A stretch of DNA of 64,000 bases from Phorcysia thermohydrogeniphila (GCF_004339575.1 NZ_SMFV01000001.1:111119-175118), one strand, 5' to 3'; positions 30,090 through 38,908 are shown, numbered from the stretch's first letter. Translations and numbers: made by a program. The notes: generated by a model not told the origin, from the sequence alone.

Positions 30090-32089
30090 TGAGGAAGAAG
30101 TTTCTTTTACTGACAGTTTCCTTAGCGGTTGGAAGTATTCTTTTGGCTTCGTGTGCAAGCTTGGAGAGGGCTAAGCTTTACTACTCTGCAGGAAAGACAG
30201 AAGAAGCAAGGAAAGAGTTAGAACCCTTAGTCAAGCGCGGTTTTCCAGAGGCTTACTACTTAATGGGGAAACTTATAGCGGAAGGAAAACTGCCAAACTC
30301 CAAAAGAGAAGATGCTGCTTATTACTACGAAAAGGCCTATGAGCTTGGTTACCTGAAAGCTGGAAAGGCCCTCGGTTACCTCTACAAGAGCTTGGGAGAC
30401 CACGAAAGAGCCTTAAAGTGGCTAAAAAGGGCCTCAGAAAACGGAGACTTACCAGCAAAAGTTGCCCTTTTAAAGCTGAAACTCACCTTGGGGAGGATAG
30501 AGGAGGGGGAGATAAGAGAGCTCCTTGAGCTGACCAAGGATAACCCCAAGGTTCTCGTTGACGTGGGAAGTCACTATTTAAAACTTGGAAAAGATGACTT
30601 AGCGGAAAAGTACTTTAAGGAGGCTTACTCCCGTGGAGTCACTTTGGCTGGTTTGAGGCTTGCAAAGGTTTACCTCCGTACCGGTCGTGAAAGTGAGGCG
30701 GAAGGTCTCCTAAGGGAGGTCTACCGTAAAACGGGTGAAAAGGAAGCAGCGCTGCTTCTTGGGAAAATCTATGAGAAGAGAGCACGGGAGCTGAAATTTA
30801 CGTTTTGTCCGTTAGAAAAGGCAGGCACTGCTAAGGATTACTTTCTTCTCAGGCTGGGACTCAAAAGAGATAGGGAGCTCCTCTTCCGAAGGGCTCAGGA
30901 GTGGTACGAAAGGGCTTTCCCAAGCCTTGAGGCAGAGTATAGGTATAAGAGGATTGAATGGACGCTAAAAGGTGAACGCTGTAAGGACTTGGAGATTATC
31001 CATCTTTTTGCCGAAAAGGGGGTAAAGGCAGCCCTTTTAGACCTTAGAAGGTGTGAAGAAAGTCCAAAAAGGTCTAAGGCTAAGGAACTTTTAGAGGAAG
31101 GAAATTTGGAGGAAGCTTGTACTCTGGGGAGCTCTTCGGCAGAGATAGAACTTGCCCTTGAGAAAGAAAGAGAAAACCCCGAGCTGGCCGGTGCAGTTTT
31201 CTACTACTACGCAAAGGAAAAAAGAGTGCCAAAGGCGATGTTTGCCCTTTCGGAGCTCTACTTTAAGTACGGAAATGAGGAAGAAGGGTTAAAGTGGCTT
31301 AAGGAAGCAGCAAGGCAGAAATACGTTCCGGCTGTTAGGAGGCTGGCGCTCTACCTTTTGGAGCACGGAAACGAAAGGGAGGCTGTTAAACACTTCCGAT
31401 TCCTTGAGGAGAAAGGATACTGCTCAGCATCTTTAAGGCTTGGAGCAATTTACGAGGGAGACTACGGGAACGAGCTTGTAGATTTTGATAAAGCCCTTCA
31501 CCACTACAAGGTTGCCCTTTCAAGGAACTGTACCGAGGCCTACTACAGGGCTGCCAAGCTCCTCTTTACTATCGGACGTCCAGAAGAGGCCTTTAGACTT
31601 GCTAGGAAGTACCTCCTCTTAAGCAGTGAAGAAAAGAATAGGGTTAAGGCTTTTGTCCTACTCTCAAAAGTAGAACTCTTGGCTGGCAGATTGAAAGAGT
31701 CTGCCAAGTATATGGAGATGGCAATTGAAGGGGGATACGTTCCGGGCTACAGGGAGCTAAGAGTTCTTCTACCTTACTTAAGGAAAGAACTGCTTTTAAG
31801 GAATAGAGTAATAGGTAGAGTTTACTTCTTACTGGCCAAGGAGTTTGTGCAGACCGATTTTGAGTTGGGCTTTTGCTTGGCTTACAAGGCTACACTGGCG
31901 GGAGCTCCACAGGCAGCTTCTTTCCTCTTTAGACTTGGAGCAAAAGTTGACTCTGAAGAGAAAGCCCTCTTCCTTAGAAAAGTTGATTCAAGCCCCGAAA
32001 CCTGCGGCAAGGTAATTGAGAAAAAGAAGATGGCTATACTACAGAAGATTACAACCTACGACTCTAGTAGCGTGTCTGACGCTCAGTAG
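30089..32089 (+). CDS. AlgK-like TPR/Sel1 lipoprotein
   Basis: 666 residues. A lipoprotein signal with lipobox LASC (LLASCASLERAK) is followed by many TPR/Sel1 repeats (GFPEAYYLMGKLIAEGKL, GYLKAGKALGYLYKSLGDH, NEREAVKHFRFLEEKGYCSA). AlgK is the outer-membrane lipoprotein that positions AlgE; this one is longer than the usual 450 residues. The preceding stop and this ATG overlap (TGATG). It is the last gene of the exopolysaccharide operon. Confidence 0.84.
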   Translation: MRKKFLLLTVSLAVGSILLASCASLERAKLYYSAGKTEEARKELEPLVKRGFPEAYYLMGKLIAEGKLPNSKREDAAYYYEKAYELGYLKAGKALGYLYKSLGDHERALKWLKRASENGDLPAKVALLKLKLTLGRIEEGEIRELLELTKDNPKVLVDVGSHYLKLGKDDLAEKYFKEAYSRGVTLAGLRLAKVYLRTGRESEAEGLLREVYRKTGEKEAALLLGKIYEKRARELKFTFCPLEKAGTAKDYFLLRLGLKRDRELLFRRAQEWYERAFPSLEAEYRYKRIEWTLKGERCKDLEIIHLFAEKGVKAALLDLRRCEESPKRSKAKELLEEGNLEEACTLGSSSAEIELALEKERENPELAGAVFYYYAKEKRVPKAMFALSELYFKYGNEEEGLKWLKEAARQKYVPAVRRLALYLLEHGNEREAVKHFRFLEEKGYCSASLRLGAIYEGDYGNELVDFDKALHHYKVALSRNCTEAYYRAAKLLFTIGRPEEAFRLARKYLLLSSEEKNRVKAFVLLSKVELLAGRLKESAKYMEMAIEGGYVPGYRELRVLLPYLRKELLLRNRVIGRVYFLLAKEFVQTDFELGFCLAYKATLAGAPQAASFLFRLGAKVDSEEKALFLRKVDSSPETCGKVIEKKKMAILQKITTYDSSSVSDAQ

Positions 32090-32115
32090 AGTGAACTCAG
32101 ATGGCTTACTTGACC

Positions 32116-32260
32116 ACAACAAATTGACATTTGTTGTAGTAACCGTTAGAATAGAGCAAACGGAAACGTTGATATATTTCCCCTGTAAGAAAGTCGTGGT
32201 ATCCCATACCCTTTGAGTTCCCTTACAGGGCAAATATTTTGACGTTTTACTGTAACGGTT
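32116..32260. repeat. Inverted repeat followed by four nested stems (candidate structured RNA or DNA cruciform)
   Basis: First a 9-base inverted repeat, ACAACAAAT/ATTTGTTGT, with a 4-base loop (32116-32137). Then nested pairs in register: AACCGTTA (32141-32148) with TAACGGTT (32253-32260); AAACGT (32164-32169) with ACGTTT (32242-32247); CCCTGTAAG (32181-32189) with CTTACAGGG (32222-32230); and GGTAT (32198-32202) with ATACC (32206-32210). The element sits between the exopolysaccharide operon and a Xer-like gene. Function unknown. Confidence 0.55.
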
Positions 32261-32291
32261 GTTTTGGCAGGGATTTTATGAGATAGTTTAC

Positions 32292-32313
32292 TTACCATAA
32301 AAGAAAATGGTAA
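32292..32313. repeat. TTACCAT/ATGGTAA inverted repeat before the Xer-like gene
   Basis: Perfect 7-base arms TTACCAT and ATGGTAA separated by eight A-rich bases, 19 bp upstream of the recombinase start. It shares ACCATAAAA with the dispersed 15-base motif at 21.5 and 37.6-37.8 kb, and may be an operator or a recombinase site. Confidence 0.45.
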
Positions 32314-32331
32314 AAGGAGTAACAGGAAGAG

Positions 32332-33150
32332 ATGAAGCTGAGTCAGGCAGTAGAGCTCTTCCTCCGATTCAAATCAAAGGAACTTGCCCCGAGAACTCTA
32401 AAAGAGTATAGGAGTGACCTAGAACTCTTTAAGAAGATAGTTGGAGACAGGGAAGTTGAGTCTATAAAGACTGCGGACCTCATGCTTTTTAGGACATCCC
32501 TTGAGTGTAGCCCTTCCCTCATAAACCGTAGAATTTCTGCACTAAACACTTTTTTTAACTTTCTCGTTGACATGGAGGTAATAAGGAGCAACCCGGTTAA
32601 ACCTTCTCTGAGAATAAAGAAGGTTAAGCAGAAAGTTCCAGAGGCTCTTACCCACGAGGAAGTAGAAAAGGTTCTTGAAGCTGCTAAGAAGAGAAGCTAC
32701 CGCGATTACCTCATAATAAAGACTATCCTTTACTGTGGGCTTCGGGTTTCGGAGCTCCTATCTCTCACGCCAGAAAACATAGTTGAAGTAAAGGGAAGGA
32801 AGGTTCTAAGGATAGTTGGAAAGGGAAACAAAGAAAGGTTTGTCCCCCTACCCGGTAGCCTTGCAGAGGAGCTAATGGAGCTCTCTAAAAAAGTAGAAAG
32901 TAAGAGACTCTTTCCTCTCTCCTATCAGGGAATTAGATACATCTTCAATAAACTTCAGGAAGAAACCGGCATTAGGCTACACCCCCACAAACTAAGACAC
33001 ACCTTCGCAACCATCTTAGTAGACAGGGGAGTTGACATCCGCGTCATTCAGGCCTTCCTCGGCCACGCCTCTCCCATTACCTCAGCAAGGTACGCCAAAG
33101 TCAGAGACGAAGTCATGTTTAAAGTAGTTGAAGAGATTTTCAGCGACTGA
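32332..33150 (+). CDS. Xer-like tyrosine recombinase
   Basis: 272 residues. An N-terminal SAM-like core-binding domain (about 1-85) and a full catalytic domain: Arg in CGLRVSELL, Lys in GKGNKERFVP, HKLRHTFAT, Gly-His in LGHASPITSARY with the Tyr nucleophile. Length and motifs fit XerA/XerC/XerD, so it may be the host dimer-resolution recombinase. The surrounding accessory genes make an island integrase equally possible. Its 3' end overlaps the helicase gene on the other strand by 11 bases. Confidence 0.9.
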   Translation: MKLSQAVELFLRFKSKELAPRTLKEYRSDLELFKKIVGDREVESIKTADLMLFRTSLECSPSLINRRISALNTFFNFLVDMEVIRSNPVKPSLRIKKVKQKVPEALTHEEVEKVLEAAKKRSYRDYLIIKTILYCGLRVSELLSLTPENIVEVKGRKVLRIVGKGNKERFVPLPGSLAEELMELSKKVESKRLFPLSYQGIRYIFNKLQEETGIRLHPHKLRHTFATILVDRGVDIRVIQAFLGHASPITSARYAKVRDEVMFKVVEEIFSD

Positions 33151-34954
33151 ACTCTTCCACGAGTTCCTTTATTTCTTTGGCAAAACCGTTATCTCTTCCC
33201 TTGAAAGAGGTAATTATTAACCTCTTTTGAGCTCTTGTCATGGCTACGTAAAGCGTTCTTCTGTCCCTCCTTATCTCCTTTACTTTCTTACTGCTCGTAT
33301 ACGGCAAGTGCCCCACACCCGTAACAATTACCACTCCTCTTTCAAGGCCTTTTGAAGATTTGTAAGGCATTATGACAAGCTTGTCCTCTGGTACGAATTT
33401 TTCTTCTTTTTTACTCTCAGCCGAGAAAGCGTGAAGTTTAACTTCTGGTATTTTTTTAGAGAGAGCATTGAAGAAGTCTTTAACCTGATTCTTAAAGGCC
33501 GTTAGGATGAAAATATCTCCGTAGTGAATTCCTTCTACTTTTACCAGCTTTCCAACGAGCTCTGCTACCCCTATAAACTCATTCTCAAACTCGTAAAACT
33601 CCAGTTTTCCCTCATCTTCCCTAACAGATTCTATCTCCCCATTTGCAACAACAGAATCAAGTTCTTTAAGCTCTTTGATAAGGTGGGGGTCTCTTTTCAG
33701 GAACTCAACTGCCAGCCTTACAATCTTGCCGGGGTTTCTGTAACTCCTGCGCAGTATCGTTACGTTCCTTCCAGATGCTTCAATACCGACGTCTTTCCAT
33801 CTCCAGTCCGTTCCGTCATATATCCTCTGGGTCTCATCAATTCCAAAAATCAACAGACCGTTTTCCTTGAGAAGGGCTTTGACCACTGTAAAGACTTCGG
33901 GGGTAAAATCCTGAGACTCATCACAGAGAATAACGTCATACACGGGAAAAGGTTTTTCACGCAGAAACTCTGCTACTTTATGCCTGTCGTTCTCTATGTC
34001 AAACTCCTCGGCAAGGTTGGAAATGAGGGAATCAACAGTTAGAATTTCAAAGTCCTCTAAACTAAGTTCTTCAATTTCTTCAAGTTCTAAAACCCTTTTT
34101 ATTCCGGCCTTTATCTCGTTTGCCAAGGAGTTAGTGTAAGTCAAGAAAAGTATCCTTTTTTCTGGGTGTTCAAACTTCTCTTGAATTGCTTTCCCTATGA
34201 GAACTACTGTTTTACCGGAACCTGCAGCCCCTCTCAAGATTGTAATCCCTCTTGAGTGCTTGTAGAGAAGTCCTTCCTGATAAACGTCCATGAGAGTTAT
34301 CTCTTCCTCTGATACCTTAAAATTGAGTTTTGCAACTCTAAGGCCGGGGAATAGGATTCTCCTAAGTTTTATGACACCTTCCTCGTCTACTGTGAACTGG
34401 TGCAGCCTAAGCCTCGCAATAAGTTTTTCTGCTATTCTTCTGTCGTTTTTAAAAATACAGCTATCCTCAGGGACGCGCTCTTTAAACACAGTGTTGCTCA
34501 GAGCTCTGTACTCTTTGCGGGAAAGTTTAGGGAAATAAATAACGTATTCAACTGGCGCGGGGAGCTCTCTGTCAAGTTTTCGCTTGATGAAATCCATCAG
34601 TTTGTCCTTAAACCTTTTTGCTTCTATGACAGGATTCCGAAAGGAGCGGTTGCCAAAGAAAAATCGCTCTCCTCTGATTTCAAGGTTTTCTATAAATTCT
34701 TTGTCCCAAGCTTTGACCTCTATAATCAAAAGTCCGGCCTTAGGATATAGCCATAGAATGTCAAACTCAATTTCAGAAGTAAAGCGCTGTGGAGGAATAT
34801 AGGGATTAAAGTAGAGGATAGAAGGAACATTTTTCAAATTTTCTGAAAGTCTGTTAAATGCATCAACTTCTACCTTTTTATTAGGGTCTTCTACACGGTT
34901 TATGTCCTCATATTCTTTATCTATCATTTTAATAAGCCTATTTAACTCCTCCAT
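33140..34954 (-). CDS. NERD-domain superfamily 1 (UvrD/Rep-like) helicase
   Basis: 604 residues. The N-terminal NERD domain (about 40-160) has FDILWLYPKAGLLIIEVKAWD with nuclease-like acidic/Lys residues. The SF1 helicase follows: Walker A GAAGSGKTVV, DEYQ-like DESQDF, RRSYRNP, and the C-terminal YKSSKGLERGVVIV and YVAMTRAQKRL. Such proteins occur in phage-defence loci and plasmids. It is last in a three-gene minus-strand run with two small unknown genes. Confidence 0.9.
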   Translation of the reverse strand: MEELNRLIKMIDKEYEDINRVEDPNKKVEVDAFNRLSENLKNVPSILYFNPYIPPQRFTSEIEFDILWLYPKAGLLIIEVKAWDKEFIENLEIRGERFFFGNRSFRNPVIEAKRFKDKLMDFIKRKLDRELPAPVEYVIYFPKLSRKEYRALSNTVFKERVPEDSCIFKNDRRIAEKLIARLRLHQFTVDEEGVIKLRRILFPGLRVAKLNFKVSEEEITLMDVYQEGLLYKHSRGITILRGAAGSGKTVVLIGKAIQEKFEHPEKRILFLTYTNSLANEIKAGIKRVLELEEIEELSLEDFEILTVDSLISNLAEEFDIENDRHKVAEFLREKPFPVYDVILCDESQDFTPEVFTVVKALLKENGLLIFGIDETQRIYDGTDWRWKDVGIEASGRNVTILRRSYRNPGKIVRLAVEFLKRDPHLIKELKELDSVVANGEIESVREDEGKLEFYEFENEFIGVAELVGKLVKVEGIHYGDIFILTAFKNQVKDFFNALSKKIPEVKLHAFSAESKKEEKFVPEDKLVIMPYKSSKGLERGVVIVTGVGHLPYTSSKKVKEIRRDRRTLYVAMTRAQKRLIITSFKGRDNGFAKEIKELVEEFSR

Positions 34955-34999
34955 TTACCCCTCCAGCGTGAACGGCATCCAAACTCAAAGTTACGCTTT

Positions 35000-35284
35000 C
35001 TATGAAAGCTCAAACACCCTTTTTGAATTTTCTAACGTAAACTTACTAAAACTTTGTTCTGAGGAAATCTGGCTTCTGTTTGTTTGAGGGTTTCTTAAGA
35101 GCTCTTTCAGGTTCTCTTCGCTTGGAATGATGTCGGGGAAGAGGCCTTTTGTGGTTCGGGAGAGAATGTTAAGGCGGAGATAGTCTTGGGTGAGAGGGAG
35201 TGTGGAGTCGGGTTGCTTGGTTTGTTTAGTAAAAGCTTGTGTGTTAAGTCTTCTTTCTATAGCTCCTTCAAAAGTGTTTTCCAT
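35000..35284 (-). CDS. Small unknown protein in the helicase operon
   Basis: 94 polar residues, no membrane or recognised domain; rich in Ser, Thr, Asn and Gln with LRLNILSRTTKGLFPDIIPS in the middle. The start has a strong GGAGG site. It lies 10 bases after the coiled-coil gene and 45 before the helicase gene. Confidence 0.65.
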   Translation of the reverse strand: MENTFEGAIERRLNTQAFTKQTKQPDSTLPLTQDYLRLNILSRTTKGLFPDIIPSEENLKELLRNPQTNRSQISSEQSFSKFTLENSKRVFELS

Positions 35285-35294
35285 TCTCTACCTC

Positions 35295-35831
35295 CTACCA
35301 CCCTCTTTCGTGAAGGAAAGCTCTCTCAGCGTTGTCTTTCTTGATTTCTTCTTTAGCGTTCCTAATTTCCTGTCTTATAGCCTCGCTGTGAGAGGCTATC
35401 AAATCCATAGTGTTTTCCACGCTATCCCCTACAAACTCAACAATTTTAGTTCCCCTATCGTCTATATGCTCTTTCAGCTCCTTCTTAGTCCGCCTGACTT
35501 CATTTTCTACCTTTTCCAGCCTCTTTTCCATCTTCTCCTCAAACGCCTTCAAGGCCTGCTTTACGGTAGCGGCTATATACTCCTGCAAGTCTGTAAGTGG
35601 TAGGGACATTAGTTTTTTGGCCGTGAGCTCCCCGTCAGGGCTGTTCTGGAACGTTTCAAGCATCAGCTTGGTTAGGCTTTCCTTAACACTATCGTCTTGC
35701 AGGAACGGAAAATCTTCTTCGTGCCGGCAAAGGGTGTTATAGAACCGGAAAGGAACAGTAGCAAGCTCTTTCTTTCCCTCTTCTTCCAGTTTACGGATGA
35801 AGGCTGGTTTTTCTACTTTAGCTGTTTTCAT
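35295..35831 (-). CDS. Coiled-coil protein in the helicase operon
   Basis: 178 residues. The first third is basic/acidic mixed; residues about 85-165 are a long charged coiled coil (FEEKMEKRLEKVENEVRRTK). No known domain. It starts at ATG35831 with GGAGG upstream, behind a divergent promoter pair, and is the first gene of the operon leading to the NERD helicase. Confidence 0.7.
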   Translation of the reverse strand: MKTAKVEKPAFIRKLEEEGKKELATVPFRFYNTLCRHEEDFPFLQDDSVKESLTKLMLETFQNSPDGELTAKKLMSLPLTDLQEYIAATVKQALKAFEEKMEKRLEKVENEVRRTKKELKEHIDDRGTKIVEFVGDSVENTMDLIASHSEAIRQEIRNAKEEIKKDNAERAFLHERGW

Positions 35832-35864
35832 TTTTTCCTCCCTTATTTTCGGTTTTTCATTTCA

Positions 35865-35914
35865 ATTATAGTCCTTCTATCCCGCCAAAAAAGTTCATGG
35901 AGTTTTCGTATAAT
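35865..35914. promoter_or_regulatory. Divergent pair of TATAAT boxes
   Basis: TATAAT on the minus strand (35870-35865) faces the coiled-coil/helicase operon. A second TATAAT on the plus strand (35909-35914) lies only 11 bases before ATG35925 of the secreted orphan, which would give a nearly leaderless message. -35 elements are weak, so the common 40-bp core may bind a shared regulator. Confidence 0.55.
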
Positions 35915-35924
35915 TGAACCTGCC

Positions 35925-37550
35925 ATGGAGCGAAGGGATTTCATTAAACTATCTGTACTGCCCTTAGCATCATCGGCCGTTGGATGTAGTAGTAGAACTA
36001 ATTCTTTAAAAGTCCTAATTCCTTCCTCTCGTCCATCAGAGGAAAAAATAAGGAAAATATTTGAAAATAAGAGAGACCCTTTGACACTTAAATATCTTAC
36101 GCTTTACCACCAGCTCTTAAACGGTATGAACTATCTTCGCAGTAGCTACAAGAAACAAGGCTACATAAAGGTTAGCGACTTGATGAATTTTTACTCAGTT
36201 CCTCTTTTTAAATTCATTCAAACTTTTATCTACATCACTCTAATTAAAAGCTCAGCAAAAGCACCACAAGTCATAAAAAGGGGCTATTACTTCATAATAC
36301 CACCGGGAGCTGTTTTAAGCTATAAACATCACGGTTTCTGCATGAATCATGACCGTCCAGCGCCGGTCTGGAACGACCGTCTAAGACTTGAACCGATATC
36401 AAAAATTGGGATTCCGTCCAAGCTTTTACCTGTTTTAAAATGCGTAATTCTTAACAAGGAAAAGCTTAACAACCCTCAAGGACTCGTGTGGTTCCTCGTA
36501 GAGATTGACAAAATACCTTACTCGGAGCTTATCAAAGGTAGATACTCTTACCACTTGAGGGAGTTAGAAAAGGTTTGTCCGGGTAGCCGAGAGGTTATCC
36601 TTTCATACAAAAGAAGTCAGATTCCTAAGGAACTATTTGTAGCTTTACTTAAGCAGCTTAAAATTAAAGTTGGGTATAAGACTTACACATTGGATGAGCT
36701 TGTTTTCAATCCGAACGTAACTCAGAAGCTATTGAACGAGCTAATTCAGCGTGGAAAGGAGCTCCCCGGCCCAAAAGGTGCAGGTTATTCAGAAATCTTG
36801 AAGGAAGTTTATGCTAAGTCGGTTGGAATATCTCCCTTGACCGGTAAGGTAGAAATTCTCAACTTTTCCGACAAGCCCATATCTTTTTCTCCCCTTGACT
36901 ACTATTTACAACCTGCAGCTAAGAAACAAAGGATTTCACCCGTCGCTGATATTCAAGACGTCTATGCTCATTTTCCTCTTCCTTCAGAAAGCGAGGTCTT
37001 CTATCAGAAAGTTATATGCAGTTTGGTCAAGATAGCTAAAAAGATATTTGGTGAAATTTTCCCTGAAAAAGGAGATAAACTTCTAAAGGAACTTGCAGAA
37101 AAAATACTGGAAAGAGAAGATTCAAAGCTAAGGAAATTCCTTGGCAAAGAAGTAGCCGAATTCCTTTCAAGAGTTTTAAAGGAAACACCTATAGCAAGAG
37201 GAATGGGACTATACGAGTCTTTGTGCGGAAAGTCTTTCCTTTTTTGCGAACCTCTTTCATGTAAGGACAGAGCTATTGCTTTTGTTACAGTTTTTTCTCC
37301 AACTATTGCTGATACCTTAGCTAAGATTGCTGAAAAGGTCTCTTATTACGTTGAAGCAATAGAGAATGAGGAAAAGAATATTGTTATAGATAGGTATGCA
37401 AGACCTATTGTGGATTTCTTTAAGAAGTGTGATTCCTACTCCGGTAAGGTGACTATGCCGGTCTGTGATGGTCTGTGTATTACAACGTGGTTTAAAGGAG
37501 ACCCATTTAGTCGTGAAAAGAGTTTTGGGGATGTGATAAGTTCTTGTTGA
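35925..37550 (+). CDS. Unknown exported protein, probable Tat/lipoprotein signal
   Basis: 541 residues from ATG35925 (upstream in-frame codons lie before the promoter). The N-terminus MERRDFIKL plus a hydrophobic stretch and AVGC looks like a Tat-type signal with a possible lipobox. The mature protein has an HHGFCMNHDRPAP segment followed by RLRLEPISK and mixed helical regions; I recognise no family. Base composition is clearly AT-richer than its neighbours, and GAGCTC occurs only once in 1.6 kb, both pointing to recent transfer. Confidence 0.75.
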   Translation: MERRDFIKLSVLPLASSAVGCSSRTNSLKVLIPSSRPSEEKIRKIFENKRDPLTLKYLTLYHQLLNGMNYLRSSYKKQGYIKVSDLMNFYSVPLFKFIQTFIYITLIKSSAKAPQVIKRGYYFIIPPGAVLSYKHHGFCMNHDRPAPVWNDRLRLEPISKIGIPSKLLPVLKCVILNKEKLNNPQGLVWFLVEIDKIPYSELIKGRYSYHLRELEKVCPGSREVILSYKRSQIPKELFVALLKQLKIKVGYKTYTLDELVFNPNVTQKLLNELIQRGKELPGPKGAGYSEILKEVYAKSVGISPLTGKVEILNFSDKPISFSPLDYYLQPAAKKQRISPVADIQDVYAHFPLPSESEVFYQKVICSLVKIAKKIFGEIFPEKGDKLLKELAEKILEREDSKLRKFLGKEVAEFLSRVLKETPIARGMGLYESLCGKSFLFCEPLSCKDRAIAFVTVFSPTIADTLAKIAEKVSYYVEAIENEEKNIVIDRYARPIVDFFKKCDSYSGKVTMPVCDGLCITTWFKGDPFSREKSFGDVISSC

Positions 37551-37828
37551 TTTGTTTTGTGTACCAAAATAGTAAAATTTTATGGTAAATTATCAAATAC
37601 CCTCTACTTCCAAAATCTAGATAAGACTTAGACTCTCTGCTAACAACGCTTGTAGAAGTGGAACTTTTTGCTCTACATCTCTATAGCTATAAATAGCGCT
37701 AAGGGAAGTTGCAGATTCTTTGGTTCATCCCTTGAATAGCAGAAAAGCTCTGAAAAGCAAGATGCTTGTTGATGGGGATCAGTTGTTGTTGGGTATGGTT
37801 TTATGAGTTTTGTCTTATTCGTAAATTT
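37551..37828. repeat. Non-coding segment bounded by 25-bp direct repeats
   Basis: 278 bases without a gene. A repeat of the form GTAAAWTTTTATGGTAAATT, continuing to ATCAAA or ATTCAAA, starts at 37572 and again at 37821, with nearly identical copies 249 bp apart. The core is the reverse complement of the word over the HIT promoter. The right copy overlaps the 3' end of the DUF1786 gene. The repeats may be recombination scars or regulator sites; no RNA gene is recognised between them. Confidence 0.6.
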
Positions 37829-38830
37829 TTATGGTAAATTATTCAAAGCAAACAGAAGCCCTACACAACCCGTAATCATCACATCCCCTCCGGGGAAGGC
37901 ATACTCTCCGTACTTTTTAAAGAGAGCTCTGTTGGGTCCTGCAATAAAGACCTTCTCCGGTTCTACCTTCTCAAAGACTACAGCTCCGTGGCCGTTGTCA
38001 AGGAAAACCTCTTCAAAGGTAAGGGTGGCTTTACAGAGCTTCTCAACAAGCGCTTTCAGCTTCTCTGCCGTAAGGTAGCGTGTGTGGTGTTCAAAGAGAC
38101 CGCATACATTTCCGTCTTTAATTGAAACCCCAAGGGTGTGGCCATTTCCAATATCAAGACCAACAAACTCTTTAACTCCTAATTCCTTAGCGTAAGCAAG
38201 GATTCCGCAGATAGAAGCAACTTTACTATCCATAACAAAACCGGAAAAACCTTTTTCTCTAAGCTGTTCTAAGATTGAATCAAACCTACTGAAAAAGCCT
38301 GTCTTTTCAGTAACGATAAAGTCGCGAGGGTCTCTTGTCTCCTCAAGTTTTTTCTCAAAATACTTAAACCTCGTAACCCTGTCACTCTGGCCTTTTATAA
38401 AGCCGTGGTCCTGACAGGCAACGGCTATAACCTTAGGGTTGAAAGGCCTTCCAGCCAACCTTAAGAGCTCCTCGTAAACGTTAAACTCAAGGTCGGAAAG
38501 GTAAAGGTTTGGTTTTTCAACTCTATCTGCAATATCAATTCCGAGTGACCTAACCTTTTCAAGGTCGTCTTTTATGGTCCTTGCTGCCCTTTCTGAAATT
38601 ACAACTCTATAACCCTTATTTAAATGATTAATAATGGCCTTCTTTACAGGCCCTCCTCCCATTACGTAGCCATCAATAAAAAGGTCTTCATTAAACGAAG
38701 CTACCCTCCTTGCTAACTTTACGGTAGGAGAAGGGAGTATTGCCTTGACCCAGTTCTCTACGTTGAGGTTCTCATCAGCGTAAAGTAAATCCTGAGTTCC
38801 CTTTCCAATATCCACGGCAAAAACTTCCAT
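37829..38830 (-). CDS. DUF1786 actin/sugar-kinase-fold protein
   Basis: 333 residues with ASKHA-fold phosphate loops: AVDIGKGTQDLLY at the N-terminus, FVGLDIGNGHTLGVS in the second half, and GGDVMITGCVG near the end. This matches DUF1786, a family found in anaerobes and once annotated as related to pyruvate formate-lyase activation. The biochemical role is unknown. TAGGAGG precedes ATG38830. It forms the left neighbour of the virus-like element. Confidence 0.8.
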   Translation of the reverse strand: MEVFAVDIGKGTQDLLYADENLNVENWVKAILPSPTVKLARRVASFNEDLFIDGYVMGGGPVKKAIINHLNKGYRVVISERAARTIKDDLEKVRSLGIDIADRVEKPNLYLSDLEFNVYEELLRLAGRPFNPKVIAVACQDHGFIKGQSDRVTRFKYFEKKLEETRDPRDFIVTEKTGFFSRFDSILEQLREKGFSGFVMDSKVASICGILAYAKELGVKEFVGLDIGNGHTLGVSIKDGNVCGLFEHHTRYLTAEKLKALVEKLCKATLTFEEVFLDNGHGAVVFEKVEPEKVFIAGPNRALFKKYGEYAFPGGDVMITGCVGLLFALNNLP

Positions 38831-38867
38831 ACTTTAACCTCCTAAAGGCTTTTCAGACAGTTTAACA

Positions 38868-38908
38868 TCCTGTATCAAGTCCTAATGACCAGAGTTCGCT
38901 ACAGGATT
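38868..38908. repeat. ATCCTGTA/TACAGGAT inverted repeat at the left edge of the element
   Basis: Perfect 8-base arms separated by 25 bases, between the DUF1786 gene and the element's first gene. It could be a recombinase-binding site or an operator; no second copy was found. Confidence 0.4.

Noticed and set aside
32116..32330. Integron attC or attI beside the Xer-like recombinase
   Set aside because: The nested stems suggested attC, but no GTTRRRY/RYYYAAC core pair is in the right place, and the recombinase lacks a visible IntI-specific insert.
37572..37835. Chromosomal dif site
   Set aside because: TTATGGTAAAT resembles a XerD arm, but no matching XerC arm with a 6-bp centre is present and there are two copies.
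38890..38908. Shared 12-mer AGAGTTCGCTAC with two places in the AlgE-like gene
   Set aside because: In that gene it encodes a repeated Arg-Val-Arg-Tyr strand; no further similarity around it, so chance is likely.
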